DNA of 64,000 bases from Helicobacter hepaticus ATCC 51449. GTDB taxonomy: Bacteria > Campylobacterota > Campylobacteria > Campylobacterales > Helicobacteraceae. A program made the position numbers and the translations under genes. Below, in pieces: positions 14,945 through 23,264 of this stretch. Where the stretch lies: contig NC_004917.1 of NCBI RefSeq assembly GCF_000007905.1, forward strand, positions 1,488,001 to 1,552,000. Reading direction: 5' to 3'. Numbering within the stretch: position 1 is the stretch's first letter; each line of letters begins with the position of its first letter. The notes under the pieces were generated by a model, which ran no database searches, was not told where the DNA came from, and worked only from the letters and a program-made list of their open reading frames with translations.

Positions 14945-17837
14945 TTTACTTTCGCTCTCAATTATAGGATATAAGGTTCTTTCCAATGGTATTTATAGTC
15001 CTTCTATTAGTTTTGGAAAGACTCATATTGAGGGATTGTATCTTAGATTAAATAACAAGTTGATTTTAGAAATACAAAAACTTGACATCTCGGCGTGGCA
15101 AACTGAAGATAATTCCCAATTACAGGACAAAGAAGATACATCTATGAGTGCTGATGAGATATTGGGCTGGATTAAGAAGTTTTTATTTGTTACTTCTTAT
15201 TTTGAAAAACTTGATATTAAGAATCTTGTTTTTGCAGATAAACTTCAGCGAAGTGTGCATTATGATGGTAAAGAGTATGTTATTAACTCGCCCACATTTA
15301 TTGCACGAATGGGTGTAGAAGATAATAATAAAATTATAGATCTTTTTATTTATCAACTTGATTTTTTGCAGTTTGGTTTGCAAGTGCAAGGAAAATTTTC
15401 CTACCAACCACTCAAAAAAACACTTGAAATGAACATAGCAATTTCACCTAAAGAACCAACTAATGACCCGGAACAACCTACGCTTTTTGTGCATAGTATT
15501 ACAGATTTTCACAAAATCAATATGGAAGCTTCCAGTTCTCACCTTTATAACCTTGAAAGCATTAAGCCTTATATTTTAAAGCTCAATAATCCAACACTTA
15601 ATAATTGGTTATTTAAAAATGTGCATTATGATGTTCTCAAACTCCATTCTCTTAGATTTCAAAGCACACTTAATAAGCATTTTTTTGCTCAACTCCAAAA
15701 AACGCTTGCTCTTGATTTAGCTATCGAATCTCCAAAGGTTTATCTTGCACCTCATCTTAAGCCTATTGAGGCTACACGAGCGATTTTGTATATGCGAGAT
15801 GAAAAACTTACTTTTTTGCTCAAAGAGCCATTTTTTACAAATATGAATCTTGATGGTTCTGAAGTTACAATAAGTAATATTTTTACCCAGCCGTTTGGTG
15901 TTCAAATTGCCATTCGTTCTCATAATGCTATGCTTAACAATGAGTTGAGTGATTTGCTTCATACATATCACATTAATGTGCCTTTGCGCAGCGTAGATTC
16001 TAATTTAGAGGTAAATCTCAATATTGATATACAGAGCAAAGATAAACGGATTCATACATTTGTTAATGGTAATATCACTACGCCAAATACGACATTAGAA
16101 GCAGGAGGGCAAAAGCTTATAGCAGATAATTTCAATCTTATTTTTGTTAATGCGCCCAATAGAGCTTATATACAGCTTCTTAATACAAAAATTAATTATG
16201 CTAATAATATTCAGGGCATACTTAATATCTTATGGAATCTACAAGATTCTAAGTTACAAGGAGATTTGCTTATTGATAAGTTTGCTCTTAGCTCACAGAA
16301 TCTCTCTCAAGCTAAGTCTTTACCGAAAATACCAAAAGAAAGCGATGAATTAACAAAGCGGATTATTCAAGCTATTTATGAAGAATCACAAAAAGGTTTT
16401 AGTGAAGAGATTGTGAAAATTGATAAAAGTAATCTTAAAAAAATTAGTATTATAGGAGATTTAGGAGAAGATAAAATTATTACTTTGCCAGATTTTGGTA
16501 TGAAAATTCGCATAGGAGAAGAGAGTGTATTTGAATTGAGTGATATTGCCAAAATTTATCCATATTCACCTATTTTGCAGTATTTTGGCATACCAAATGG
16601 TTCAATTAAGCTTTGGACAAAGGATTTTGAAACGATGCACTTAAATGCTAAAGTAGATAATCTAACCTATCCACTTTACGATAAAGATGCTCAACGTTTA
16701 AGTCATTTCTTCCTTGAGGGAGTAATTAATAAGAGCGGTATATTCATTGATTCAAAAAATAAAAAATTTACATTTATAAAAGAGGGTAATGTTGTTAAAA
16801 TTATTCTTGATGGATATAATCTGCGCATTGACGAAGTTTTTTCAAGCAAGATTCCCGCACTCGCACAGATTAAACAAGAAAATGAGAAAGAAGAGATTCT
16901 TACTCTAGAGCAACGTAGAAAACAAGAAGAATTTATTAGAGCAAAACAAAGATATGAGCGTGAAAATAAGCTCTCACCACATATTGTTTATCTTGAGACA
17001 CGTAATATGGATTTTTATCTCAACCAATATGTGATTCCATCAGACGTAGCATCGATTACTTTGCGTGATGGGATAATACGAGCTGATGTTACCTATGGCA
17101 ATGGAGTGGCAAATGTAGATATGGCATATTCACGTGCAGTTTTACGTTTGAGCAATTTTAGCGATAAGTTTCTTAATCGTGTATGGCAACGTGATATTTT
17201 TCGTGGAGGACTTTTTAATTTTAAGGGCATTTATGATGAGGGCATACTTAAAGGCGAAATTAGTATGCAAAATACGATTTATCAAGATTTAGCCATTGTG
17301 CAAAATGTTCTTGCACTCATCGATACAATTCCTGCGTTGCTAACTTTTCGCAAACCCGGACTTGGTGCAAATGGTTATGAGATTAAAAATGGAAAGATAA
17401 ATCTTGTTATTAATGATGAGTATTTGGTGCTTGAGAATATTAATTTGGAGGGAAGTTCTATTGATGTGGAGGGTGGAGGACTTGTTGAGTTAAAGAATAA
17501 GGAACTGGATATAGTGTTAAAAGCCTCTACTCTCAAGACTTTAACGGATATTATTAATACTATCCCATTACTTAATTATGTTATTTTAGGGAATGATGGC
17601 AAAATAACTACGGGAATTATGCTAAAGGGCACACTTGATAATCCAAAGAGTGAAGTGAGTGTTGTAGAAGATATTTTATTAAGCCCTTTTGAAATGGTGG
17701 GTAGAATCTTAAAGCCAGTGGAAAAACTTTTAAATAATATTTCAAATGCGCTTGATGAAAGTATAGATGCGCCACCAGAGATGCTTGATTCTACCCAATT
17801 ACCTCAAGATAACCTCAATATCCCACAACAAGAATAA
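14880..17837 (+). CDS. Large AsmA-like/YhdP-type membrane-anchored periplasmic protein
   Basis: A 985-aa protein with one N-terminal membrane anchor (about residues 11-33) and a long beta-rich periplasmic body. The last 150 residues contain GYEIKNGKINLVIN, then LEGSSIDVEGGGLVELKNKELDIVL, then a segment ending KGTLDNPKSEVSV. This is the AsmA/YhdP-type C-terminus found in bridge-like proteins that help move phospholipid to the outer membrane. A charged helical stretch (about 670-705, rich in Glu, Lys and Arg) interrupts the beta region. Function is inferred from family only. The start overlaps mltG head to head; ATG 14892 is an alternative, and neither has a strong ribosome site. Confidence 0.8.
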   Translation: MVITMIIKKSKSIASIVIFLLILLSLSIIGYKVLSNGIYSPSISFGKTHIEGLYLRLNNKLILEIQKLDISAWQTEDNSQLQDKEDTSMSADEILGWIKKFLFVTSYFEKLDIKNLVFADKLQRSVHYDGKEYVINSPTFIARMGVEDNNKIIDLFIYQLDFLQFGLQVQGKFSYQPLKKTLEMNIAISPKEPTNDPEQPTLFVHSITDFHKINMEASSSHLYNLESIKPYILKLNNPTLNNWLFKNVHYDVLKLHSLRFQSTLNKHFFAQLQKTLALDLAIESPKVYLAPHLKPIEATRAILYMRDEKLTFLLKEPFFTNMNLDGSEVTISNIFTQPFGVQIAIRSHNAMLNNELSDLLHTYHINVPLRSVDSNLEVNLNIDIQSKDKRIHTFVNGNITTPNTTLEAGGQKLIADNFNLIFVNAPNRAYIQLLNTKINYANNIQGILNILWNLQDSKLQGDLLIDKFALSSQNLSQAKSLPKIPKESDELTKRIIQAIYEESQKGFSEEIVKIDKSNLKKISIIGDLGEDKIITLPDFGMKIRIGEESVFELSDIAKIYPYSPILQYFGIPNGSIKLWTKDFETMHLNAKVDNLTYPLYDKDAQRLSHFFLEGVINKSGIFIDSKNKKFTFIKEGNVVKIILDGYNLRIDEVFSSKIPALAQIKQENEKEEILTLEQRRKQEEFIRAKQRYERENKLSPHIVYLETRNMDFYLNQYVIPSDVASITLRDGIIRADVTYGNGVANVDMAYSRAVLRLSNFSDKFLNRVWQRDIFRGGLFNFKGIYDEGILKGEISMQNTIYQDLAIVQNVLALIDTIPALLTFRKPGLGANGYEIKNGKINLVINDEYLVLENINLEGSSIDVEGGGLVELKNKELDIVLKASTLKTLTDIINTIPLLNYVILGNDGKITTGIMLKGTLDNPKSEVSVVEDILLSPFEMVGRILKPVEKLLNNISNALDESIDAPPEMLDSTQLPQDNLNIPQQE
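14961..14966 (-). promoter_or_regulatory. Candidate -10 box for mltG, inside the AsmA-like gene
   Basis: Reverse-strand TATAAT, 17 bases before the mltG ATG. A start site about 7 bases downstream would leave a leader of around 10 nt. It lies inside the coding region of the divergent gene. Confidence 0.4.
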
Positions 17838-17880
17838 TAACAAATAAAAATGAGGAGTAATCTTGTTATCTGATTTGAGT

Positions 17881-17905
17881 TATAATTGTGCTTTTTAAAA
17901 GCACA
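17881..17905 (+). promoter_or_regulatory. feoA promoter with a 19-bp palindrome over the start site
   Basis: TATAAT at 17881-17886 is followed directly by TGTGCTTTT-T-AAAAGCACA (17887-17905), an inverted repeat with 9-bp arms and one central base. The expected transcription start, about base 17893, falls inside it. It may be an operator, or a 5' hairpin of the feoA mRNA. It does not match the simple AT-only Fur box consensus. Confidence 0.45.
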
Positions 17906-17932
17906 AACAAGGATAGTGAGCAAAGGATTAAA

Positions 17933-18163
17933 ATGACGCTTTATGATTGTAATCTTGGAGAAGAGTGCAAAATAGTGCGCTGTGATACGCAAGATAATGC
18001 ACTTAAAGACAGATTCATATCTTTTGGTATAGTTAAAGATAAAGTATGTCGTGTAGTGAGTCATTCAATTAATCATTTGGCAGTTGCAGTAATAATTGAG
18101 GGCACACAGGTAGCTTTGCGAGATTCTGAAGCAAAATTGATTATTGTTGAACCCATAAAGTGA
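17933..18163 (+). CDS. feoA: FeoA-domain protein
   Basis: A 76-aa SH3-like FeoA protein, a small cytoplasmic partner of the ferrous iron transporter FeoB. The sequence MTLYDCNLGEECKI, the central RFISFGIVKDKVCRVV and the end VALRDSEAKLIIVEPIK follow the FeoA pattern of a first strand, an L-x-x-x-G-I-x-x-G-like turn and a final A-x-x-I-x-V. The ATG at 17933 follows AAAGGATTAAA. No feoB is in the window, so it may act in trans or serve another regulator role. Seven bases separate it from nth. Confidence 0.82.
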   Translation: MTLYDCNLGEECKIVRCDTQDNALKDRFISFGIVKDKVCRVVSHSINHLAVAVIIEGTQVALRDSEAKLIIVEPIK

Positions 18164-18170
18164 AAGTATC

Positions 18171-18863
18171 TTGGCAACACAAAAAGTTATAAAAAAATCT
18201 GTATCCAAATCAAAGGATTTTAAAAAGCACAATAAAAAAGAAATTGAGATTATCAAATCGCGATTTTTAGAACATTATGGTGATGCAAAAACTGAACTTG
18301 TATATCATAATATTTATGAGTTGCTCGTATGCGTAATGCTTTCAGCTCAATGCACAGATAAGCGTGTGAATCTTGTAACGCCAGCATTATTTAAGGCTTA
18401 TCCAAATGTAGCGACTTTAAGTCAAGCACATCTTGAAGATATTAAGATTTTGATTCAATCTGTTTCATTTTTTAACAATAAGGCTAAACATCTTATCACA
18501 ATGGCGAATCAAGTAATGAATGATTTTAATGGGGAGATACCAACTACACAAGCGGAGTTAAAGACTCTTGCAGGTGTAGGGCAAAAAACTGCTAATGTAG
18601 TGCTTATAGAATTTTTTGAGCAAAATTATATGGCGGTAGATACACACGTGTTTCGCGTTTCTCATCGCTTGGGATTGAGTGGAGCTAAAAGCGCTCTTGA
18701 GACGGAAAAAGAGCTTACACAAGTTTTTAAAACGCAACTTTCTACTCTTCATCAAGCCTTTGTGCTTTTTGGTCGCTATACTTGCAAGGCTTTGAAACCA
18801 ATGTGTGAAAATTGTTTTGTAGGTGAATTTTGTCAAAAAAAATGTAATTTTAAACCTGCTTGA
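18171..18863 (+). CDS. nth: Endonuclease III (DNA glycosylase/AP lyase)
   Basis: Removes oxidised pyrimidines and cuts the abasic site. LAGVGQKTANVVL (about residues 127-139) is the helix-hairpin-helix with the catalytic Lys, and VDTHVFRVSHRLGL holds the catalytic Asp. The C-terminal cluster motif C-x6-C-x2-C-x5-C is complete (CKALKPMCENCFVGEFC). There is an N-terminal lysine-rich extension of about 20 residues. The start is TTG at 18171 with a weak ribosome site; the next ATG would remove conserved sequence. It directly follows feoA. Confidence 0.95.
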   Translation: MATQKVIKKSVSKSKDFKKHNKKEIEIIKSRFLEHYGDAKTELVYHNIYELLVCVMLSAQCTDKRVNLVTPALFKAYPNVATLSQAHLEDIKILIQSVSFFNNKAKHLITMANQVMNDFNGEIPTTQAELKTLAGVGQKTANVVLIEFFEQNYMAVDTHVFRVSHRLGLSGAKSALETEKELTQVFKTQLSTLHQAFVLFGRYTCKALKPMCENCFVGEFCQKKCNFKPA

Positions 18864-18895
18864 AATATAGACTTCAATATTTTAATTGTATATTG

Positions 18896-18911
18896 TATAA
18901 TGCTATATAAT
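18896..18911 (+). promoter_or_regulatory. Two overlapping TATAAT boxes before the cheX-fliN-fliO run
   Basis: Perfect TATAAT hexamers at 18896-18901 and 18906-18911 precede the ATG at 18941. The second gives a leader of roughly 23 nt that contains AAGGTAAAGGTGG. They suggest a vegetative (sigma-80) promoter for the motor-switch genes. Confidence 0.45.
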
Positions 18912-18940
18912 ATTATCTTGTAAGGTAAAGGTGGTTTGGT

Positions 18941-19345
18941 ATGGATATTATTCATCGTAGTTTTTTTGATATTGTGCAAAACAGCATTAATAAAACACCC
19001 CATGATTCAATTATGCCGCTTAAAAAGGGGTATTTAAGCAGGATTAGTATGATTGGCACACATAATAATGTGTATTTGCTTTTTGATAAAGCATTTTTGC
19101 GTATTTTTTGCGTAGAGTTTTTGGGTGAAGAGAATCCAGATGAACAAGCGCTAGAAGATATGGCAAAAGAGTTAGCGAATCTTACCGTTGGAAGAGCAAA
19201 GGTAATGACACAAGAACTCGGTAAAAGCTTTAATATTTCTACGCCTGATTTTTTGGGACATCGTTTGATTAAAAATTATGACCACGGATTGCATTTTCGG
19301 CTTGATAATGGACGATGTAGCATATATATAAGGCGTGTAGATTAA
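18941..19345 (+). CDS. CheX-like chemotaxis phosphatase
   Basis: A 134-aa protein of the CheC/CheX/FliY phosphatase fold, which removes phosphate from CheY. The segment EDMAKELANLTVGRAK (about residues 69-84) holds the catalytic pattern D-x3-E-x2-N, with a proline 22 residues after the Asn (STPDF), close to the family's D-x3-E-x2-N-x22-P. It has one catalytic motif, as CheX does. It is 16 bases upstream of fliN, so the protein probably acts at or near the switch complex. An alternative is an inactive CheX-like structural protein; the intact Glu and Asn argue against that. Confidence 0.75.
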   Translation: MDIIHRSFFDIVQNSINKTPHDSIMPLKKGYLSRISMIGTHNNVYLLFDKAFLRIFCVEFLGEENPDEQALEDMAKELANLTVGRAKVMTQELGKSFNISTPDFLGHRLIKNYDHGLHFRLDNGRCSIYIRRVD

Positions 19346-19361
19346 TTTTTAGGGAGTTATA

Positions 19362-19715
19362 ATGGCAGGCGAAAGTATTTTAGATAAGCAACGTATCCAT
19401 TCAGCCAAAGAGATAGAACTTGCTACATATCTTGAAGATATGATGAAAAACTATACGGGACTCTTGGATATGGAGGCATTATTTAATGCCGAGCTTGGCA
19501 GCACAAAAATTCCACTTGGTGAGATTTTGCGTTTTGAAAAAGGCTCCATTATAGACCTCGGCAAGCCTGCTGGAGAGAGTGTTGAGATTTTTATTAACGG
19601 ACGTGTAATTGGAAAGGGTGAAGTAATGGTTTATGAACGCAATCTTGCTATTCGTATTAATGAAATTTTAGATTCTAATGCGATTGTATATTATCTCACA
19701 CGTGAGAAAAAATAA
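19362..19715 (+). CDS. fliN: Flagellar motor switch protein FliN
   Basis: A C-ring protein that with FliG and FliM sets rotation direction and helps dock export substrates. The 117-aa chain ends with a SpoA domain: LLDMEALFNAELGSTKIPLGEILRFEKGSIIDLGKPAGE, then the signature of alternating hydrophobic strands ending RINEILDSNAIVYYL. An N-terminal helical region of about 35 residues precedes it. It is followed by fliO after 18 bases, the usual neighbour of fliN. Confidence 0.94.
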   Translation: MAGESILDKQRIHSAKEIELATYLEDMMKNYTGLLDMEALFNAELGSTKIPLGEILRFEKGSIIDLGKPAGESVEIFINGRVIGKGEVMVYERNLAIRINEILDSNAIVYYLTREKK

Positions 19716-19733
19716 ATCAAGCGAGAGAAACAA

Positions 19734-20624
19734 ATGAGAATTCATATATTTCTCTTGTTTTTTGCTTTATCTGCAAATATACTCTATGCTCAAGTGCAAG
19801 TGCAAAATATGGAGATAAAGCAAGAAGGCAATATGCTTGAGTTGATTCTCACATTAAGCGATGCTTATAGCAAAGCCCCACGTTTAACAGAACAAAATGG
19901 TTATAAAGGTGTCATATTTCCTGATTTACAAGCAAAATCTCGTAATCAAAGCTTTAAAAATTTTTTTGTGAATGAAATGCAAATTTTTAATATTCAAAAT
20001 AACCTTTATGTATTAGGTATAGGAGATACGAAATTTATAGATGTAAGTGTGAGCAGAGCATCTCGTGCGCTTAAAATTACTTTTAATAAAATCATACCAC
20101 CACAAAGTGAGATTGAAAAACTTTTAAAAAAGTCCCATCAAGCACAAGTGCCAGTTATTGATATAACTCCCCAGCCCTTAGAGGCACACAATAAGAAACA
20201 AGAGAGTATTTTGCCTTTTAAGAATGATATAGGAATTGATACGTGGCGATATGTAGCAGTTTTGGCTGTAATGGGTATGCTCGTGCTCGTGCTATGGTTT
20301 GTAAAGCGATATGTGGTAAATAAAAAGCAATTTGGACATTATCTTGGGCGTTTTGGCTCTCAAAAAGAGGCATTTGACCCTACTAAAATAGAAGTGGTAT
20401 CACAAAAAAACCTTGATTCTAAACATCGTATTCTTACTATAGAATCTAATGGCTATCGGTATTTGATACTTATTGGAGCTGCAAATACAACTTTAATTGA
20501 CCGCTATCCTATTCCACAAAACATTAGCGCACAGGAAAGATTACGTTTTGATGACCAATTTAGCAAACTTTTGGAACAAAAGCAAGAACGACTTTCTAAG
20601 TATCTCCATAATGACAAGTCATAA
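19734..20624 (+). CDS. fliO: Flagellar biosynthesis protein FliO (large epsilonproteobacterial form)
   Basis: Assembly factor for the FliP ring of the flagellar export gate. Residues 1-19 are a signal peptide ending LYA. A periplasmic domain of about 145 residues follows, then one membrane segment (about 170-190, VAVLAVMGMLVLVLWFV) and a cytoplasmic FliO-type domain with KIEVVSQKNLDSKHRILTIE. E. coli FliO lacks the large periplasmic part; the long form resembles the H. pylori protein shown to be FliO. Position after fliN supports the call. The last base of the stop overlaps the next ATG. Confidence 0.82.
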   Translation: MRIHIFLLFFALSANILYAQVQVQNMEIKQEGNMLELILTLSDAYSKAPRLTEQNGYKGVIFPDLQAKSRNQSFKNFFVNEMQIFNIQNNLYVLGIGDTKFIDVSVSRASRALKITFNKIIPPQSEIEKLLKKSHQAQVPVIDITPQPLEAHNKKQESILPFKNDIGIDTWRYVAVLAVMGMLVLVLWFVKRYVVNKKQFGHYLGRFGSQKEAFDPTKIEVVSQKNLDSKHRILTIESNGYRYLILIGAANTTLIDRYPIPQNISAQERLRFDDQFSKLLEQKQERLSKYLHNDKS

Positions 20625-21382
20625 TGACATATAAAATTCCTACACATTTTCCCTCCCGCCTTTGGTTGTGGTTCACTATATCATTTTTGTTTCATATAAT
20701 AATTATTGCTTTCTTGCTTATACATTTTAAACAAATGCAGTTTAAGAAAGGAACTTCTACCGATACGCGTATGAAAGTAGCCGGATTCCAAATCTTGGGC
20801 GGTGGAGAGCTAGAATCAATGCAAAATACACAACAGCAGACATCAAGCTCGTTTTCTAAACAATATTCTTCCACATACATTCCCAAACCACATTCTCCAT
20901 TGAATGCCTCACAGCCTTTTGATTTTGGCTCTTTAAGTCTTTATGAAGGGAAAGGTAAATCAAGACAAACTCTTAAGCCTAAAAGTCGTGTTAAAGCTCT
21001 TGCGAAATTTCCAAATGTGGATAACTTTGCACAAAGGGACATTGAGGAACTTTATGGAGCTGAATTTGGTGATTATGGATTAGCTGAACAAGAATTTTTA
21101 GTCAATCATTTACGAGATATTGGGCGCATTACACAACGTTACTTGCAATATCCACCGAGTGCATTGCGTTTGGGGCAGGAAGGTTTAAGTGCAGTGGAAT
21201 TTTATCTCCACCCTAATGGCGATATTAGCGGGCTTAAAATAATTGTTTCTTCAAATTATATGCTATTAGACCGCAATAGTGAGCGCACAATAGAAATTGC
21301 CTATAAAGACTATCCACGTCCCACAAGCAAAACTAAAATTCGTATTTTTGTCAGCTATGGCATTTCTTATTATAGATATTAG
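20624..21382 (+). CDS. TonB-like energy-transducing protein
   Basis: A 252-aa protein with a short cytoplasmic N-terminus and one membrane anchor (about residues 12-34). A Ser/Gln/Pro-rich periplasmic linker follows, then a C-terminal TonB-type domain: ITQRYLQYPPSALRLGQEG, then AVEFYLHPNGDISGLKI and DYPRP. TonB carries proton-motive energy from ExbBD to outer membrane receptors. No exbBD pair is adjacent. The linker lacks the long Glu-Pro/Lys-Pro run of E. coli TonB. A role other than iron uptake is possible given its link to flagellar genes. Confidence 0.75.
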   Translation: MTYKIPTHFPSRLWLWFTISFLFHIIIIAFLLIHFKQMQFKKGTSTDTRMKVAGFQILGGGELESMQNTQQQTSSSFSKQYSSTYIPKPHSPLNASQPFDFGSLSLYEGKGKSRQTLKPKSRVKALAKFPNVDNFAQRDIEELYGAEFGDYGLAEQEFLVNHLRDIGRITQRYLQYPPSALRLGQEGLSAVEFYLHPNGDISGLKIIVSSNYMLLDRNSERTIEIAYKDYPRPTSKTKIRIFVSYGISYYRY

Positions 21383-21412
21383 AGATTTTAAAATTATTGT
21401 TTTAAAAAATCT
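21383..21412. terminator. A/T-rich hairpin between convergent tonB-like and yciI
   Basis: Starting 1 base after the tonB-like stop, AGATTTTAAAA and TTTTAAAAAATCT form an imperfect stem with a short loop and T-rich flanks on both strands. It overlaps the end of yciI and could end transcription from either side. Confidence 0.4.
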
Positions 21413-21693
21413 GTAAGTATTTGTGCGTGAAGTATAGGCTCAAACTCAAAAATCTCATATCGTGCGAGATTATGCTGCGTAAAAGGGTCGGCTTGAGAAA
21501 AGCTTAAAGCTTCATCTTTATTTGCAAATTTACCAATAATAATGCCACCATCTCTAGGGATTCTAGCGCCTGAGGCGAGTAAAATCCCCTTGTCATAACC
21601 TTTTTTAAGATAAGCACGATGAGCATCAAGCTTTTGGAGCACTTCCTCAAGTGGTTTTGTATAATTAACGAGGCAGACAAATAAATTTCCCAT
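21394..21693 (-). CDS. YciI-family protein
   Basis: A 99-aa protein of the YCII-related family, small ferredoxin-like-fold proteins of uncertain role. Residues LDAHRAYLKKGYDKGILLASGAR carry the conserved His and the SGAR-like turn. DGGIIIGKFANKDEALSFSQADPFTQHNLA is the family's G-x-x-x-I-x-x-x-s-x-e-e-A-x-x-x-x-x-x-D-P-F segment with the conserved Asp. These two polar residues suggest an active site, but no substrate is known. It lies 13 bases downstream of thiC. Confidence 0.8.
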   Translation of the reverse strand: MGNLFVCLVNYTKPLEEVLQKLDAHRAYLKKGYDKGILLASGARIPRDGGIIIGKFANKDEALSFSQADPFTQHNLARYEIFEFEPILHAQILTDFLKQ

Positions 21694-21706
21694 ATAATTC
21701 TCCTTA

Positions 21707-23080
21707 TCATTGATTTGATGCTAGAGGTTGAGTATCTTCAGATTCTTTAGCATTATGGGCTTTAAAAATATCTTGTGAGATTTTATAGCTACAGAATTTT
21801 GGACCACACATTGAGCAAAATTCGGCATCTTTAAATACTTCTTGGGGTAAGGCTTCATCGTGGTATTCACGCGCTCTATCTGGGTCTAAGGCAAGTTCAA
21901 ATTGTCTATTCCAATCAAAACTATATCGTGCATCACTCATTGCATCATCTCTATCACGCGCACCTATACGCCCACGAGCAATATCTGCAGCGTGTGCAGC
22001 AATTTTGTAAGCTAAAATACCCTCACGCACATCTTTGGCATTAGGAAGCCCTAAATGTTCTTTTGGCGTTACATAACAAAGCATTGCTACTCCTTTCCAA
22101 GCGGCAACACACGCACCGATAGCACTTGCGATATGGTCATATCCTGCCGCAATGTCTGTAACCAAAGGTCCTAGCACATAAAAAGGTGCGTGGTTACAAT
22201 ATTGTTTTTGAAGCTCAACATTGCGTTCAATTTGGTTAAGCGGCACGTGTCCGGGTCCTTCTATCATTACTTGCACATCAGCCTTCCAAGCTCTTTTAGC
22301 AAGTTCACCTAATACTTTGAGTTCGGCAAATTGTGCCTCATCACTCGCATCAGCCAAGCAACCCGGACGCAAGGAATCTCCAAGCGAGAGAGATACATCA
22401 TATTCTTGGCAAATTTTGAGAATCTCATCAAAATACTCATAAAAAGGATTTTCTTTGTGGTAGTGCATCATCCAACTTGCCATAAGGCTACCACCACGTG
22501 AGACAATACCCATTTTTCGTTTAGCAACAAATGGCATATGTGAAAGTAAAAATCCGCAATGAATAGTGAAATAACTTACCCCTTGTTTAGCTTGTTTTTT
22601 GAGCACCGAAAGCATAGTGTCAATATCAAGCTGCAATATATCATTTTTTACATCATAGAGAATCTGATATATAGGCACCGTTCCAATAGGCACACTTGAG
22701 GCTTGAATAACTGCAGTGCGTATTTCATCTAAATCCCCACCTGTGCTTAAATCCATAATCGTATCCGCACCATATTTAATAGATACTTTAACTTTTTCTA
22801 CTTCTTCATCAATGGAGCTTGCAAGTGAGGAGCTACCAATATTTGAATTAATTTTAGTGCGTGTAGCTATGCCAATTCCCATAGGTTTAAGATTGGTATG
22901 ATTGATATTTGCGGGAATAATCAGTCTGCCACGTTCAATTTCTTGCCGTATAAGTTCAGCGCTTATATTTTCAATATTAGCTACATATTCCATTTCTTTT
23001 GTGATAATGCCTTTTTTTGCATAGTGAAGTTGTGTGCGAATTTTATCGTCCGCACGCTGTTGCACCCATTGTGTTCTCAT
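21707..23080 (-). CDS. thiC: Phosphomethylpyrimidine synthase ThiC
   Basis: Radical-SAM enzyme that rearranges aminoimidazole ribotide to the pyrimidine moiety of thiamine. The C-terminal cluster motif C-x2-C-x4-C is complete (CSMCGPKFC, about residues 424-432). Family blocks [35 protein letters not shown] and [12 protein letters not shown] are intact. At 457 aa it is the short form without the long N-terminal domain of E. coli ThiC. No thiamine riboswitch is visible in the upstream 184 bases. H. pylori lacks de novo pyrimidine synthesis of this kind as far as I recall, so this gene separates the organism from it. Confidence 0.95.
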
Positions 23081-23226
23081 TGAAAGTCCTCCAAAATATG
23101 ATTTGATTTTAAACTTGCATTTATGCTATTTAAATTTCCAAAATATACCTTAGATTCTTTAAAAAAAAGTTAAATAATATGGGTATTTAAGTAACAATTT
23201 TTAGTTTATTTTTTGTTTTGAAGTGA

Positions 23227-23232
23227 TACAAT
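23227..23232 (+). promoter_or_regulatory. Candidate -10 box for ispDF
   Basis: TACAAT lies 32 bases before the TTG start of ispDF. AGGA at 23254-23257, 7 bases before that TTG, decides the start codon. Confidence 0.4.
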
Positions 23233-23264
23233 ACTGATTTTAAAATAGAGTTTAGGACAAGAAT

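Noticed and set aside
17888-17932. Earlier GTG start for feoA
   Set aside because: It falls in the palindrome and adds 15 residues not in the family; ATG 17933 has AAAGGATTAAA before it.
23081-23264. Thiamine riboswitch upstream of thiC
   Set aside because: No CTGAGA or related TPP-binding conserved bases are present on the thiC strand.
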